64,000 bases of DNA from JBBCJT01 sp037190665 (GCA_037190665.1 JBBCJT010000136.1:11003-75002), one strand, 5' to 3'; counted from the first letter of the stretch, positions 7,883 to 18,053 are shown. Made by a program: numbers and translations. Notes: generated from the sequence alone by a model not told the origin.

Positions 7883-9166
7883 ATGCGGGGTGGGCTTCGG
7901 GCGGCAGTGCTGGGCATGGCACTGGCCGGTCCTCTATGGGGTGCCGGCACCGTCGTGGCGGTGCCGATGATGCCGCGCGACTGGGCTGAACCGCCCGCGC
8001 CCGGCCAGCGCGAAACCATGCCTCCGGCGCCGGGGGAACTGGATGCCGCGCATGCCAGCTTCGAGCGGCTGCGCCAGGCCGATCCGCTCGCGCCGAGCCC
8101 CTATATCGGCCTCGCCGAGGTCGCCATGCGCAAGGACGATCTGGCGGCGGCCGAGGCGTATCTGCGCCAGGGCATCGCCGCCACTCCGCGCGCGCCGCAG
8201 CTTCACCGCGCGCTGGGCCGCGTGCATGCCGCGCAGGGCCGTGCCGAGGACGCGGTGGCGGATTTCAACGAGGCGATCCGCCTCGCACCCGATCTGCCCG
8301 CCGCCTATCTCGAGATCGCCGACCTGCTGAGCCAGCGCCTCGGCCAGCCCGACCGCGCGCTGCCGTTCTACGAGTCGGTCCTGTCGCGCGATCCGGGCAA
8401 CGGCGTCGCGCGCTACGGCCGCGCGCTGGCGCTGGCGCGCACGGGCGAACCCGGTCGCGCCATGGCGGAACTGAACGAGGCCGCGCGTTTGCTGCCGGAC
8501 AGCCCGGTGCCGGACTACGCCCGCGCGCGGCTGCTCATGCAGACGAGCCAGCCGCTCGATGCGCTCACGGCGCTGGAAGCCGCGCTGATGCGGCAGCCGG
8601 GCTTCATCGCCGCCCGCATCGCCAAGGCGGGACTGTTGCAGTCCATGGGTCGCAAGGCGGAGGCGCTCGCCCTGTACGACGCCGCCCTTCAGCAGGATCC
8701 TGGCTCCATCAACGCGCTGCTCGGGCTGGGCATGGTGCTGCAGATGGACGGGCAGTTGTCGGGGGCGGCGGTGCGCTACCGCACGGTGCTCGCGATCGAG
8801 CCGGAGAACGCGGTCGCGATGAACAACCTCGCCTGGCTCGCGGCGGTCGAGCGGCGGGGTCTCGACGATGCGCTGAGCTGGTCGCGGCGCGCGGTCGCGA
8901 GCGCGCCGGAGGAGGCGGCTTTCGCCGACACGCTCGGCTGGGTGCTGCACCAGCGCGGCGAGCTGCAGGAGGCGGAGGTGGCGCTGGCGCGTGCCGTGGC
9001 GTTGCGGCCCGGCGCGGACACGCTGACCCGGCTCGCGGCGGTGCGCGCCGAGCTGGGGCGCAAGGCGGAGGCGAAGGCGGATGTCGAGCGCGCGTTGCAG
9101 CTCGACCCCGGTTACCTGCCGGCGCGCGAGGAACTCGCGCGGCTGCAACAGGCCCCGGCGCAGTAG
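7883..9166 (+). CDS. secreted tetratricopeptide repeat (TPR) protein
   Basis: A 427-residue protein with a signal peptide (MRGGLRAAVLGMALAGPLWG) and then about ten TPR units covering residues 50-425. Typical repeat signatures are GLAEVAMRKDDLAAAEAYL, ALGRVHAAQGRAEDAV and AEAKADVERALQLDPGYLPA; the A/G-Y/L-A-P spacing is regular every 34 residues. TPR arrays scaffold protein complexes; in the periplasm they often serve outer-membrane assembly or polysaccharide export (PEP-CTERM/XrtA systems use such proteins). No partner gene is adjacent. Function beyond protein binding cannot be stated. Confidence 0.85.
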   Translation: MRGGLRAAVLGMALAGPLWGAGTVVAVPMMPRDWAEPPAPGQRETMPPAPGELDAAHASFERLRQADPLAPSPYIGLAEVAMRKDDLAAAEAYLRQGIAATPRAPQLHRALGRVHAAQGRAEDAVADFNEAIRLAPDLPAAYLEIADLLSQRLGQPDRALPFYESVLSRDPGNGVARYGRALALARTGEPGRAMAELNEAARLLPDSPVPDYARARLLMQTSQPLDALTALEAALMRQPGFIAARIAKAGLLQSMGRKAEALALYDAALQQDPGSINALLGLGMVLQMDGQLSGAAVRYRTVLAIEPENAVAMNNLAWLAAVERRGLDDALSWSRRAVASAPEEAAFADTLGWVLHQRGELQEAEVALARAVALRPGADTLTRLAAVRAELGRKAEAKADVERALQLDPGYLPAREELARLQQAPAQ

Positions 9167-9195
9167 ACTTTCACGAGCCCATGAAGCCTTGTTCT

Positions 9196-9332
9196 CCCTC
9201 TCCCGCCTGCGGGAGAGGGCCGGGGTGAGGGTGCTTCCGCGAGCGCGACGGCGAAGTTTCGCCTCCGCGCAGACCCCCTCACCCTCCCGCGCAAGTGCGG
9301 GCCCCTCCCTCTCCCGCCAAGCGGGAGAGGGG
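9196..9332. repeat. REPIN-like inverted repeat doublet, copy 3
   Basis: Third copy: CCCTCTCCCGCCTGCGGGAG at 9196-9219 faces CCCTCTCCCGCCAAGCGGGA at 9307-9332. The spacer keeps CACGGCGA-like and CTCCGCGCAGA words and has a small extra insertion (about 9286-9306). It begins 30 bases after the TPR stop. The remainder of the 9167-9553 gap (9333-9553) shows no gene. Confidence 0.8.
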
Positions 9333-9553
9333 ACGGTGCGGGATGGACCTTGCCTCTCCTGCGACGGCTTCGGTCGAAGGCTGCACCCGACTGCCGGATG
9401 GTGCGCCCAACCCTTTGCAAACCTCCCGCAGGCACGGCCGGCGTGAGGACGCGCGAACACGGCCGCACACCGCACCACGACGATGCATGCGCAGAGACAC
9501 AGTTATTGCCGGGCTACCCGCGGTCCGGAAGATCAGCGCTGCAAAGGCGGCGC

Positions 9554-9629
9554 TGGTGGAGCTGAGGGGAATCGAACCCCTGACCTCGTGAATGCCATTC
9601 ACGCGCTCTCCCAACTGAGCTACAGCCCC
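9554..9629 (-). tRNA. tRNA-Ala, anticodon GGC
   Basis: A 76-base cloverleaf including an encoded CCA end. The acceptor stem GGGGCTG pairs with CAGCTCC, the D-arm AGCTCAGTTGGGAGAGC and T-arm GGTTCGATTCC are standard, and the anticodon stem CGTGA/TCACG frames the loop ATGGCAT, giving anticodon GGC (Ala codon GCC). It stands alone and is convergent with the TPR gene. Confidence 0.97.
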
Positions 9630-9647
9630 GACCGCTGGGAGCGCGCC

Positions 9648-9676
9648 GTATAGGCTGCGGACGCCCCGGGGATCAA
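9648..9676 (-). promoter_or_regulatory. sigma-70-type promoter of tRNA-Ala
   Basis: On the minus strand TTGATC (-35) and CTATAC (-10) are separated by exactly 17 bases, and the -10 ends 18 bases before the mature tRNA 5' end. Both hexamers are near the alphaproteobacterial consensus. Spacing and context make this one of the clearest promoters in the window. Confidence 0.7.
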
Positions 9677-9750
9677 GGGCATCAGGCCGGGTTTTTCCGT
9701 GCGGTCCGCATTGCGCCGCGGGCAGCCCCGGCGACACGGAAGGGGGGCGG

Positions 9751-11706
9751 ATGAGCGACATCCTGTGGCGGCCGGGCGCCGAACGCGTGGCCGCCAGCAA
9801 CGCCACGGCGATGCTCCACTGGCTGCGCGCCACCCGCGGCGTCGACCTGCCCGACTGGGCCGCGCTCTGGCGCTGGTCCGTGGACGATATCCCCGGATTC
9901 TGGGACGCGCTGTGGGATTTCGCCGGTCTGGTCGGCGAGAAGGGCGGCACCGTGCTCGCCGACCCCGCCGCCATGCCCGGCGCGCGGTTCTTCCCGCAGG
10001 GCCGCCTCTCCTACGCCGAGAACATGCTGCGCCACACCGGCGACCGCCCAGCGCTGGTCTTCCGCGGCGAGGACGGGCGGCGGATCGCCTGGACCCGCGA
10101 TGAACTCCGCGCCCGCGTCGCCGCGCTGGCGGCCGCCTTCCGCGCCGCCGGCATCGGCCCCGGCGACCGCGTGGCCGGCTGGCTGCCGCACACGCAGACC
10201 GGCATCGCGGCGATGCTGGCGGCGAACGCGGTCGGCGCGGTCTGGTCCTCCTGCAGCCCCGATTTCGGCGCGGCCGGCGTGCTCGACCGCTTCGGCCAGA
10301 TCGAGCCGAAGCTGCTGATCGCGGTGGATGGCTACCATTACGGCGGCAAGACCTTCCGCAACGCCGCCAAGATCGCCGAGGTGATGGCGGGGCTGCCGGG
10401 CACGAAGCTCGTGATCGACGCCTTCATCGGCGATGACGGCGCGCGCGCGCTGCCGGGCGCGGTCGCACTCGACGATTTCGCCGCCCCGCACGAGGGGGCT
10501 GCGCTGGAGTTCGTGCGCGGCGCGTTCAACGCGCCGCTCTACGTGCTGTTCAGCAGCGGCACGACCGGCAAGCCGAAATGCATCGTGCACGGGCAGGGCG
10601 GCGTGCTGCTCAAGCATGCCTGCGAGCATCTGCTGCACACCGACCTCAAGCCCGACGACCGGCTATTCTACTTCACCACGCTCGGCTGGATGATGTGGAA
10701 CTGGCAGGTGAGCGGGCTGATCGCCGGCGCGACGCTGGTGCTGTTCGACGGCAATCCGTTCCATCCCGCCCCACAGGCGCTGTTCGACCTCGCGCAGGAC
10801 GAGGGCGTGACCATCTTCGGCACGTCCGCGAAGTGGATCGACGCGGCGGCGAAGTCCGGCATCGACCCGGTACACACGCACGACCTGTCGGCGCTGAAGG
10901 CGGTGCTGTCCACCGGCTCCCCGCTCGCGCCCGAAAGCTTCGACTGGATCTACGCGCACGTGAAGCCGGACGTGCTGCTCGCCTCGATCTCCGGCGGCAC
11001 CGACATCGTCGGCTGCTTCGCGCTCGGCAATCCCACCGGCCCGGTGCGGCGCGGCGAGTTGCAGTCGCGCGGCCTCGGCCTGGCGGTGGACGTGTTCGAC
11101 GAGGCCGGGCGATCGGTGCGCGGGCAGAAGGGCGAACTGGTCTGCCGCGCGCCCTTCCCCTCGATGCCGGTCGGCTTCTGGGGCGATGCGGACGGCGCGC
11201 GCTACCGCGCCGCCTATTTCGAGCGGTTCCCAGGCGTGTGGCACCACGGCGACTGGTGCGAGCTGATCGAGCACGAGGACGGCGTGGCAGGCCTGGTCAT
11301 CTCCGGCCGGTCGGACGCGGTGCTCAACCCCGGCGGCGTGCGCATCGGCACGGCCGAGATCTACCGGCAGGTAGAGAAGCTGCCGGAGATCCTCGAGTCC
11401 ATCGTCATCGGCCAGGACTGGCAGGGCGACGTGCGCGTGGTGCTGTTCGTGCGGCTGCGCGAGGGCGTGACGCTGGACGACGAGTTGCGCGCGCGCATCC
11501 GCAAGGTGATCCGCGAGAATGCCTCGCCCCGCCACGTGCCGGCGAAGATCCTGCAGATCGCGGACATCCCGCGCACGCGATCCGGCAAGATCACCGAACT
11601 CGCGGTGCGCGACGTGGTGCATGGCCGCCCGGTGAAGAACGTCGAGGCGCTGGCAAACCCGGACGCGCTGGAACTGTACCGCGACCTGCCGGAGCTTGCG
11701 GGGTAG
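9751..11706 (+). CDS. acetoacetyl-CoA synthetase (acetoacetate--CoA ligase)
   Basis: A 651-residue ANL-family enzyme that activates acetoacetate with ATP and CoA. Length and the N-terminal domain (ILWRPGAERV, RFFPQGRLSYAENML, HYGGK) match AacS rather than acetyl-CoA synthetase. The phosphate-binding loop is FSSGTTGKPKCIVHG, followed by the SISGGTDI adenine-binding segment and the C-terminal catalytic lysine region RTRSGKITE. Role: recycling of acetoacetate from ketone bodies, PHB or leucine breakdown into acetoacetyl-CoA. This fits the downstream 3-hydroxybutyryl-CoA dehydrogenase and ETF genes. It is a single gene followed by a hairpin train shared with uppP. Confidence 0.93.
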   Translation: MSDILWRPGAERVAASNATAMLHWLRATRGVDLPDWAALWRWSVDDIPGFWDALWDFAGLVGEKGGTVLADPAAMPGARFFPQGRLSYAENMLRHTGDRPALVFRGEDGRRIAWTRDELRARVAALAAAFRAAGIGPGDRVAGWLPHTQTGIAAMLAANAVGAVWSSCSPDFGAAGVLDRFGQIEPKLLIAVDGYHYGGKTFRNAAKIAEVMAGLPGTKLVIDAFIGDDGARALPGAVALDDFAAPHEGAALEFVRGAFNAPLYVLFSSGTTGKPKCIVHGQGGVLLKHACEHLLHTDLKPDDRLFYFTTLGWMMWNWQVSGLIAGATLVLFDGNPFHPAPQALFDLAQDEGVTIFGTSAKWIDAAAKSGIDPVHTHDLSALKAVLSTGSPLAPESFDWIYAHVKPDVLLASISGGTDIVGCFALGNPTGPVRRGELQSRGLGLAVDVFDEAGRSVRGQKGELVCRAPFPSMPVGFWGDADGARYRAAYFERFPGVWHHGDWCELIEHEDGVAGLVISGRSDAVLNPGGVRIGTAEIYRQVEKLPEILESIVIGQDWQGDVRVVLFVRLREGVTLDDELRARIRKVIRENASPRHVPAKILQIADIPRTRSGKITELAVRDVVHGRPVKNVEALANPDALELYRDLPELAG

Positions 11707-11710
11707 CCGA

Positions 11711-11806
11711 GGGGCTTTGCCCCTCGACCCCAGCAGGGCTCTGCCCTGCACCCGCAAGGGGCCACCGGCCCCTTGACCCGGGATCTCCTCAAGAGGGCCT
11801 TCGGCC
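11711..11806 (+). repeat. GC-rich hairpin train after the AacS stop codon
   Basis: Three consecutive small hairpins: GGGGC-TTT-GCCCC, GCAGGGC-TCT-GCCCTGC and AAGGGGCC-ACC-GGCCCCTT, linked by CGACCCC/ACCC/GACCCGGGAT words and ending in an AGAGGGCC/GGCC motif. The same order of elements occurs in reverse orientation at 11879-11970 behind uppP and again at 21641 behind the dehydrogenase. Its position right after stop codons suggests a mobile 3'-end element or a multi-hairpin terminator. Confidence 0.7.
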
Positions 11807-11809
11807 AAA

Positions 11810-11867
11810 TCGGTCATCTGCCCCCACCCCCTCGATAATCATCGAGGGGGGGGGGGCAGATGACCGA
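11810..11867. terminator. large bidirectional hairpin between convergent genes
   Basis: A 27-bp stem with a single mismatch, running from TCGGTCATCTGCCCCC on the left to GGGGGCAGATGACCGA on the right and closing on CTCGAT-AATC-ATCGAG. It sits midway between the convergent AacS and uppP genes and at the symmetry point of the flanking hairpin trains. A bidirectional terminator or the core of an inverted element are both reasonable readings; no U-tract follows on either strand. Confidence 0.55.
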
Positions 11868-11878
11868 CCTGCTTAAGC

Positions 11879-11970
11879 CTTCCTGAAGGAATCGCGGGTC
11901 CAGGGGACCGTGTCCCCTGGTGGGGTGAAGGGGCACAGCCCCTTCCGGGGTCCGGGGCAGCGCCCCGGGG
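11879..11970 (-). repeat. GC-rich hairpin train after the uppP stop codon
   Basis: Read on the minus strand: CCCCGGGGCGCTGCCCCGGA, then AAGGGGCTGTGCCCCTT, then CCAGGGGACACGGTCCCCTGG, then ACCCGCGATTCC. It has the same architecture as 11711-11806 and begins directly at the uppP stop codon. Confidence 0.7.
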
Positions 11971-12774
11971 CTACCGCACCGCCAGCCACGCCAGCATCAG
12001 CGTGCCGAGGGCGATGCGGTACCAGCCGAAGGGTGTGAAGCCGATGCGGCCGATCACCGCCATCACGATCTTCACCACGATCAGCGCGACGATGAACGCC
12101 GCGACGAAGCCGACCGCGACGAGGCGGAAGGCGGTCAGGTCGAGGACGTCCCAGTTCTTGTAGATCGCGAACACGGCGGCGGCGAACATCGTCGGGATCG
12201 CGAGCACGAAGCTGAACTCGGCCGCGGCCCGGCGTTCCATGCCCAGCAGCAGCGCCGTGATGATCGTCGCCCCGGACCGCGAGGTGCCGGGGATCATCGC
12301 CAGCACCTGGCCGAAGCCGATGATCACCGCCCCCAGCGGGCCGAGTTCCTCGATCGACAGGATGGTGGGCGTGCGGCGGACGCGCTCGACCAGGATGATG
12401 ACGATGCCGCCCACGATCAGCGCGACGCTGACCACCCACGGATTGAACAGGAATTCGGTGACAGGCTTGTAGAGCGTCGCGCCGAGGATCATCGCCGGCA
12501 GGAAGGCGAGCAGGATGTTGCTCGCGTAGTAGCGTTCCTCGTAGCGGCTGAACATGTGCGCGGCGATGCCCAGCAGCTTGGGCAGGAACGCGACCACCAC
12601 GGCGAGGATGGCGCCGAGCTGGATCGCGATCTCGAAGGTCTTGCCGGGCGGGCCCTCGAAGCCGATCAGCTCGGCCAGCAGGATCATGTGGCCGGTGGAG
12701 GAGATCGGCAGGAACTCGGTGAGCCCCTCGACGATTCCCATCAGGATCGCCGGCCACATCAGTTCGAGATTCAT
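11971..12774 (-). CDS. uppP: undecaprenyl-diphosphatase UppP/BacA
   Basis: A 267-residue polytopic membrane enzyme that dephosphorylates undecaprenyl diphosphate to regenerate the lipid carrier for peptidoglycan and other wall polymers; overexpression gives bacitracin resistance in the family. Both catalytic signatures are present: the N-terminal GLTEFLPISSTGH and the central PGTSRSGATI. Length and about eight hydrophobic segments match the family. Monocistronic by spacing. Confidence 0.95.
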   Translation of the reverse strand: MNLELMWPAILMGIVEGLTEFLPISSTGHMILLAELIGFEGPPGKTFEIAIQLGAILAVVVAFLPKLLGIAAHMFSRYEERYYASNILLAFLPAMILGATLYKPVTEFLFNPWVVSVALIVGGIVIILVERVRRTPTILSIEELGPLGAVIIGFGQVLAMIPGTSRSGATIITALLLGMERRAAAEFSFVLAIPTMFAAAVFAIYKNWDVLDLTAFRLVAVGFVAAFIVALIVVKIVMAVIGRIGFTPFGWYRIALGTLMLAWLAVR

Positions 12775-12875
12775 CCGTGCATGTCCGATCCGGGCAGGGC
12801 GTCGGGGCGCCTGCTAGCCGCCCCGGGACGCAAAGGAAAGTCTCCGCGCGGGCTCATGGACGAACCGTCATGCGC

Positions 12876-12918
12876 CGCCCCCGCATCGCGCCGGCAAGGG
12901 GCGCGATGCGGGGAGGCG
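12876..12918 (-). terminator. terminator-like hairpin after the TRAP binding-protein gene
   Basis: CCGCATCGCGCC pairs with GGCGCGATGCGG (12 bp) around a short loop, seven bases after the stop on the minus strand. There is no U-tract, so termination is inferred from position and stem strength only. The remaining bases to uppP hold nothing recognisable. Confidence 0.5.
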
Positions 12919-12925
12919 GCGGAGA

Positions 12926-14020
<1,095 letters not shown>

Positions 14021-14093
14021 GGGCGCGTTTCTCCCCCCGAGAGCTGCGGCCGCGGCTTCTAAAGCAGCCGCCGCGGGTTGCAAGGAAAAGCGG

Positions 14094-16448
14094 TCACGGG
14101 ACCTGCGGCTGAGCCTGGGGCGGCGTCTCGGGCCCCGCGACCGGCGCGCCCGAGGCCGTCGGCGCGTTGAGCGCGCGCGGGGCGGCGCTCGCGAACGGCG
14201 TCGCCACGGCGCCGGCGACCACGATCTTGGTGTGCGGATACGGGATCTCGATCCCCAGCTCGTCGAAACGCTTCTTGATGCGGCGGTTGAACTCGCGCGC
14301 CACCGCCCAGCGCTGGATCGGCTCGGTCTTGATGCGGGTGCGGATCACCACACCGCTGTCGGCGAGCCGTTCCACGCCGATCAGCTCCAGATCGTCGCGG
14401 ATCGCCGAATCCCAGCGCGGCTCGGCCCGCATCTCCTTGACGATCTCCTTCAGCACCTCGCCGACCCGGTCGGTGTCCTCGGCATAGCCCACCGTCACGT
14501 CGGCGACCGCGAAGCTGAAATCGCGGGTCATGTTGGTCACCGTGGTCACCGCGCTGAACGGGATCAGGTGGATCGACCCGTCGAAGGCGCGCAGCTTGAT
14601 GGAGCGGATCGACAGCGCCTCCACCGAGCCCGACAGCCCGCCGAGCTGGACCACGTCGCCCACCTGCATCGAATCCTCGAGCAGCAGGAACATCCCCGTG
14701 ATCACGTCGCGCACCAGCGTCTGGGAGCCAAAGCCGACCGCGATGCCGACCACGCCGGCGCCGGCGAGCAGCGGGGCGATGTTCACCCCCAGCTCCGACA
14801 GCACCACCAGGGCCGCGATCACGCTGATCGTGATCAGCAGCGTGGTGCGCAGGATCGGCACCAGCGTGCGCACCCGCGCGCTGCGGGCGGCCTGCGCATC
14901 GCGCGCGAGCCGGCTCAGATGCCGCTGGATGGCGGTATTCGCCCCCTCCCAGATCAGCAGCGCGACCAGCAGGGTGAAGCCGATCGACATCATCGCCGCG
15001 ACCAGCCGCCCGCCCAGCCGGCCGGTGCCGAGCCAGGCGAGGCTGTCGAAGCCCCACGCCTCGAACAGCGCGAGGATCGCGATCAGCGTGATGAAGATGG
15101 AGATGACGCTCTTGAGCGCCGGCACGTAGCGGTTCGCCCGCGCCTCCAGCCCCGGATACTTCCGCGCGAGGTCGGGGCCGATGCGGAAGCCGTGGCCGAT
15201 GCCCCGGCGCAGCGCGGCATCCAGCCCGCGCGCGACGATGATGATCACGATGGTCGCCACCGAGATCCGCAGCAGCACCGCGAACCCGTTCGGGACCGCC
15301 AGCGCCCAGACGCCCCAAAGCGCCACGAGGTAGCCGATGGCAAAGATGTGCCAGACGTCGCCGACGCGGCGGCGCATCGTGGCGATCGCGCCCCGCGCCT
15401 CCTCGTCGCGCGGGCGGATCCAGTCCGCCACCGCCTGCCGGTTCTGCAGCACGATGATGATCAGGAAGACGTGGACGACGAGGGCCACCATCTTCAGCAG
15501 CGCCTCGTGCGCCGCCGCGGCCAGGCCGAACAGCAGCCCCGCTTCCGCGATCGCCCAGCCGCAGACCGACACCACCACGATCCGCCGCGCCCAGACGGTC
15601 AGGTAGGCCGCCGTCTCGTCGCTCACCCGCAGCAGCCGCAGGTGCGGGTTCGCCGGGCTGAGTATCATGCGCACCGCGGCCATGATCATGCGGCTGATGA
15701 TGTAGGCGTTGGTGGCGGCGAGCAGGGCGAGCCGCGAGGTGGGCAGCGCGTCGGTGGACAGCAGCGCGCCGGTGCCGCCGATCAGCACGTAGGAGACCAG
15801 CGCGAAGGCCGTGATCGGCAGCAGGTCCAGCACCAGCCGCGCGACCACCAGCGGCAGGCGGCGGAACTGGCCCCAGCGGGCGTGCGGCGGCGGGGCGGAC
15901 GAATCCAGCCACTCGCGCGGGCGGCGCAGCGTCCGCCAGATCAGCCATTCGGTGGGCACGGACAGCAGGAAGACCAGCAGCAGCCGCCAGGAGGCGTCCG
16001 CGATGCGCGCCTGCGCGACCGGGTCCGTGGACAGCCCGGTCAGCCAGCGCCAGATCAGCGGGAAGTCCGACACCGCCTGCGCGGCCTCGACCATGCGATC
16101 GGTCATGCCGGAGGCGGACTGCGCGATGCCCAGCAGGAGCTGCGCGCCGACGCTGTTGGGCGCGAGCGGGATCGGCAGCTCGGTCTCGCCCTCGGCGGCC
16201 GGCGAGCGGGCGGCGGCGAGAAGCGCCTCCAGATTGGCGAGGAAATCGGTCCGCCGCGCATCGTCCCGCAGCAGCTCGATCAGGCGTTGCGCCTGTTCGG
16301 GGGGCACGGGCGGCAGCGCGGATGCGGGTGGCGCGGCCGTTGCGGCCGGCGTGTCTGCCGCCGGGGCGGCGCCCGCGGTCATCGGGTTGTCCTGCGCCGC
16401 GAGGGGCAGGGCAAGCAGCATGAGCAGGGCGGCGAAGCGGGCCAGCAT
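14094..16448 (-). CDS. large mechanosensitive ion channel, MscS family
   Basis: A 784-residue channel that releases solutes under membrane tension. It has an N-terminal signal peptide (cleavage near PLAAQD), a periplasmic Ala/Pro-rich region to about 130, a series of membrane segments from about 160 to 540, and the MscS pore/beta domain at about 545-730. The pore-lining and beta segment is recognisable in GAGVVGIAVGFGSQTLVRD and LEDSMQVGDVVQLGG. The C-terminal 50 residues are Pro/Ala-rich. Its length and extra helices resemble MscK/YbiO-type relatives, not minimal MscS. Single gene, divergent from an MFS gene. Confidence 0.9.
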   Translation of the reverse strand: MLARFAALLMLLALPLAAQDNPMTAGAAPAADTPAATAAPPASALPPVPPEQAQRLIELLRDDARRTDFLANLEALLAAARSPAAEGETELPIPLAPNSVGAQLLLGIAQSASGMTDRMVEAAQAVSDFPLIWRWLTGLSTDPVAQARIADASWRLLLVFLLSVPTEWLIWRTLRRPREWLDSSAPPPHARWGQFRRLPLVVARLVLDLLPITAFALVSYVLIGGTGALLSTDALPTSRLALLAATNAYIISRMIMAAVRMILSPANPHLRLLRVSDETAAYLTVWARRIVVVSVCGWAIAEAGLLFGLAAAAHEALLKMVALVVHVFLIIIVLQNRQAVADWIRPRDEEARGAIATMRRRVGDVWHIFAIGYLVALWGVWALAVPNGFAVLLRISVATIVIIIVARGLDAALRRGIGHGFRIGPDLARKYPGLEARANRYVPALKSVISIFITLIAILALFEAWGFDSLAWLGTGRLGGRLVAAMMSIGFTLLVALLIWEGANTAIQRHLSRLARDAQAARSARVRTLVPILRTTLLITISVIAALVVLSELGVNIAPLLAGAGVVGIAVGFGSQTLVRDVITGMFLLLEDSMQVGDVVQLGGLSGSVEALSIRSIKLRAFDGSIHLIPFSAVTTVTNMTRDFSFAVADVTVGYAEDTDRVGEVLKEIVKEMRAEPRWDSAIRDDLELIGVERLADSGVVIRTRIKTEPIQRWAVAREFNRRIKKRFDELGIEIPYPHTKIVVAGAVATPFASAAPRALNAPTASGAPVAGPETPPQAQPQVP

Positions 16449-16518
16449 GGTGCGCGGCGTGGCCTGTCCGGTGACGGGGTGTCAAGGACAGGAACGCTGG
16501 CTAGGCTGTGACATACCG

Positions 16519-17703
16519 ATGTCCGCACCCGTCAGCCTGCCCGTCCTGATGGCCGCCTTGCTGGGAGTCCATCTGGCCGGGATGGGCGCGTTCCTCACCC
16601 TGCCGGTGCTCGCCCCGCTGATCGGGGCGGAGCTGGGACTGCCGCCGGCGCTGGCGGGCGTGCACACGGGATTGCTCTACGGCGGCGCGCTGGTGTCCGG
16701 GCCCCTCGCCCAGGACCTCGTGAACCGCTGGGGCGGGGTGAGGACCTGCCAGGTGGCGCTGGTCTGGATCGCGGGCGCGATCGCGCTCGCCGCCATCGGC
16801 CATCCGGCGGCGCTGGTCGCCTCCAGCTTCCTGTCCGGCATCGGCCACGGGCCGGTCACGCCGATCGGCAGCCACCTGCTCGCCGCCCGCGCGCCGCCGG
16901 CCCGGCGCGGGCTGGTGTTCAGCATCAAGCAGACCGGCGTTCCGGCCGGTGCGATGCTGGTGGCGGCCGTGGCCCCGGCCATCGCGGTCGCCGCGGGCTG
17001 GCGCGTGGCGGTGCTGGTGATGGCGGGGTTCGCGCTCCTCGCGGCGTTCGCGCTGCAGCCGCTGCGCGCGCGGCTGGATGCCGACCGCGATCCCACGGCC
17101 CCGGTCGGCTGGCGCGGGGCGACGCGCAGCCTGGGGCTGCTGCGCACCCATCCCAAGCTGCGGGCGCTGACGCTGATGTCGGCCTTCTTCTCCGTCACGC
17201 AGTTCGCCGTGTTCAGCTTCTTCGTCGCCTGGCAGGTGGGTGTGCTGGGCATCCCGCTGGTCACGGCCGGGCTCGTGCTGAGCCTGACGCAGGTGGCCGG
17301 CATCGTCGGGCGCATCGCCTGGGGGCTGCTCGCCGACAGCTACGGGGCGCCGCGCGTGCTGGGCGTGCTGGGCGTCGCCATGGCCGCGGCCATGCTGCTG
17401 ATCGCGCTCGCCGGGCCGGGCTGGCCGGTGGCCGTGATCGCGGTACTCGGCGTGGCGGTGGGCGCGACCGGGATCGGCTGGAACGGCGCGCTGCTGGCCG
17501 AGGCCGCCCGCGTCGCCCCGGCCGGCCAGGTGGGGGGTGCCACGGCGGCCCTCGGCTTCGTGCTGGGGCTGACGCTGATCATCGCCCCGGCCGGGCAGGC
17601 GGCGCTCGCGGAGGCGACCGGCAGCTACACCCCGGTCTTCGGCCTGTGCGTGGTGCTCGCGCTGGCCGGCGCGGCGCTGGCGCGGGCCCTCGCGCGCGGT
17701 TGA
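16519..17703 (+). CDS. MFS transporter
   Basis: A 394-residue protein with 12 predicted membrane helices and a central hydrophilic loop near residues 190-215. The loop between helices 2 and 3 reads DLVNRWGGVRTC, a weak form of the MFS motif A. Topology and length fit a major facilitator transporter; the CynX/NimT or YbfB-like subgroups are possible but not certain. The start at 16519 is the first ATG of the hydrophobic frame; the open frame extends far upstream antisense to the MscS gene and is not used. Substrate unknown. Confidence 0.85.
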   Translation: MSAPVSLPVLMAALLGVHLAGMGAFLTLPVLAPLIGAELGLPPALAGVHTGLLYGGALVSGPLAQDLVNRWGGVRTCQVALVWIAGAIALAAIGHPAALVASSFLSGIGHGPVTPIGSHLLAARAPPARRGLVFSIKQTGVPAGAMLVAAVAPAIAVAAGWRVAVLVMAGFALLAAFALQPLRARLDADRDPTAPVGWRGATRSLGLLRTHPKLRALTLMSAFFSVTQFAVFSFFVAWQVGVLGIPLVTAGLVLSLTQVAGIVGRIAWGLLADSYGAPRVLGVLGVAMAAAMLLIALAGPGWPVAVIAVLGVAVGATGIGWNGALLAEAARVAPAGQVGGATAALGFVLGLTLIIAPAGQAALAEATGSYTPVFGLCVVLALAGAALARALARG

Positions 17704-17755
17704 TGTCGCGCGGTCGCGCGCGGTTGATGTCGCGGGCCCTCGCGCGCGGTTGATG
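17681..17755. repeat. three tandem copies of a ~25-bp unit spanning the MFS stop codon
   Basis: The unit TCGCGGGCCCTCGCGCGCGG plus TTGATG is repeated three times, the middle copy lacking a few bases. The first copy contains the last codons and TGA of the MFS gene, so the array looks like a local slippage duplication of the gene end. Confidence 0.7.
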
Positions 17756-17793
17756 GCGACAGTCAGGGGGCCGGGGCGTAAAGAGACCAGCCC

Positions 17794-17988
17794 ATGGAAA
17801 CCTTCCTGACCATCCTGCTGGTCCTCGCGATGCTGACCACGCTCGGCGTGCTGTTCGCCGGCCTGATCGGCTTCGTCCGCGGCAGCGCGACGCCCGAGCA
17901 GAGCAACGCCCTGATGCGCTGGCGCGTGATCGCCCAGGCGGGCGCGCTGGTGCTGTTCGCCCTGCTGCTGGGCCTTCTCCGTCATTGA
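17794..17988 (+). CDS. twin transmembrane protein, HIG_1 domain
   Basis: A 64-residue membrane protein with two helices (LTILLVLAMLTTLGVLFAGLI and the C-terminal VIAQAGALVLFALLLGLL) joined by a short polar loop containing NALMRWRVIAQ. This size and the MRWR/Q loop match the hypoxia-induced HIG_1_N family, whose bacterial members associate with cytochrome oxidase. It sits 110 bases before etfB, in a respiratory context. The precise role is not established here. Confidence 0.75.
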   Translation: METFLTILLVLAMLTTLGVLFAGLIGFVRGSATPEQSNALMRWRVIAQAGALVLFALLLGLLRH

Positions 17989-18011
17989 AACGAATCTCGT
18001 TCTGTGAGAAA

Positions 18012-18040
18012 TTGACGGGGCTGCGGCGAGACGACTAGCG
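18012..18040 (+). promoter_or_regulatory. candidate promoter of the etfBA operon
   Basis: TTGACG (-35) and CTAGCG (-10) are 17 bases apart, 59 bases upstream of the etfB start. The -35 is strong; the -10 is only a fair match to the alphaproteobacterial CTATAT form. Confidence 0.45.
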
Positions 18041-18053
18041 TCCCGCTATTGCA

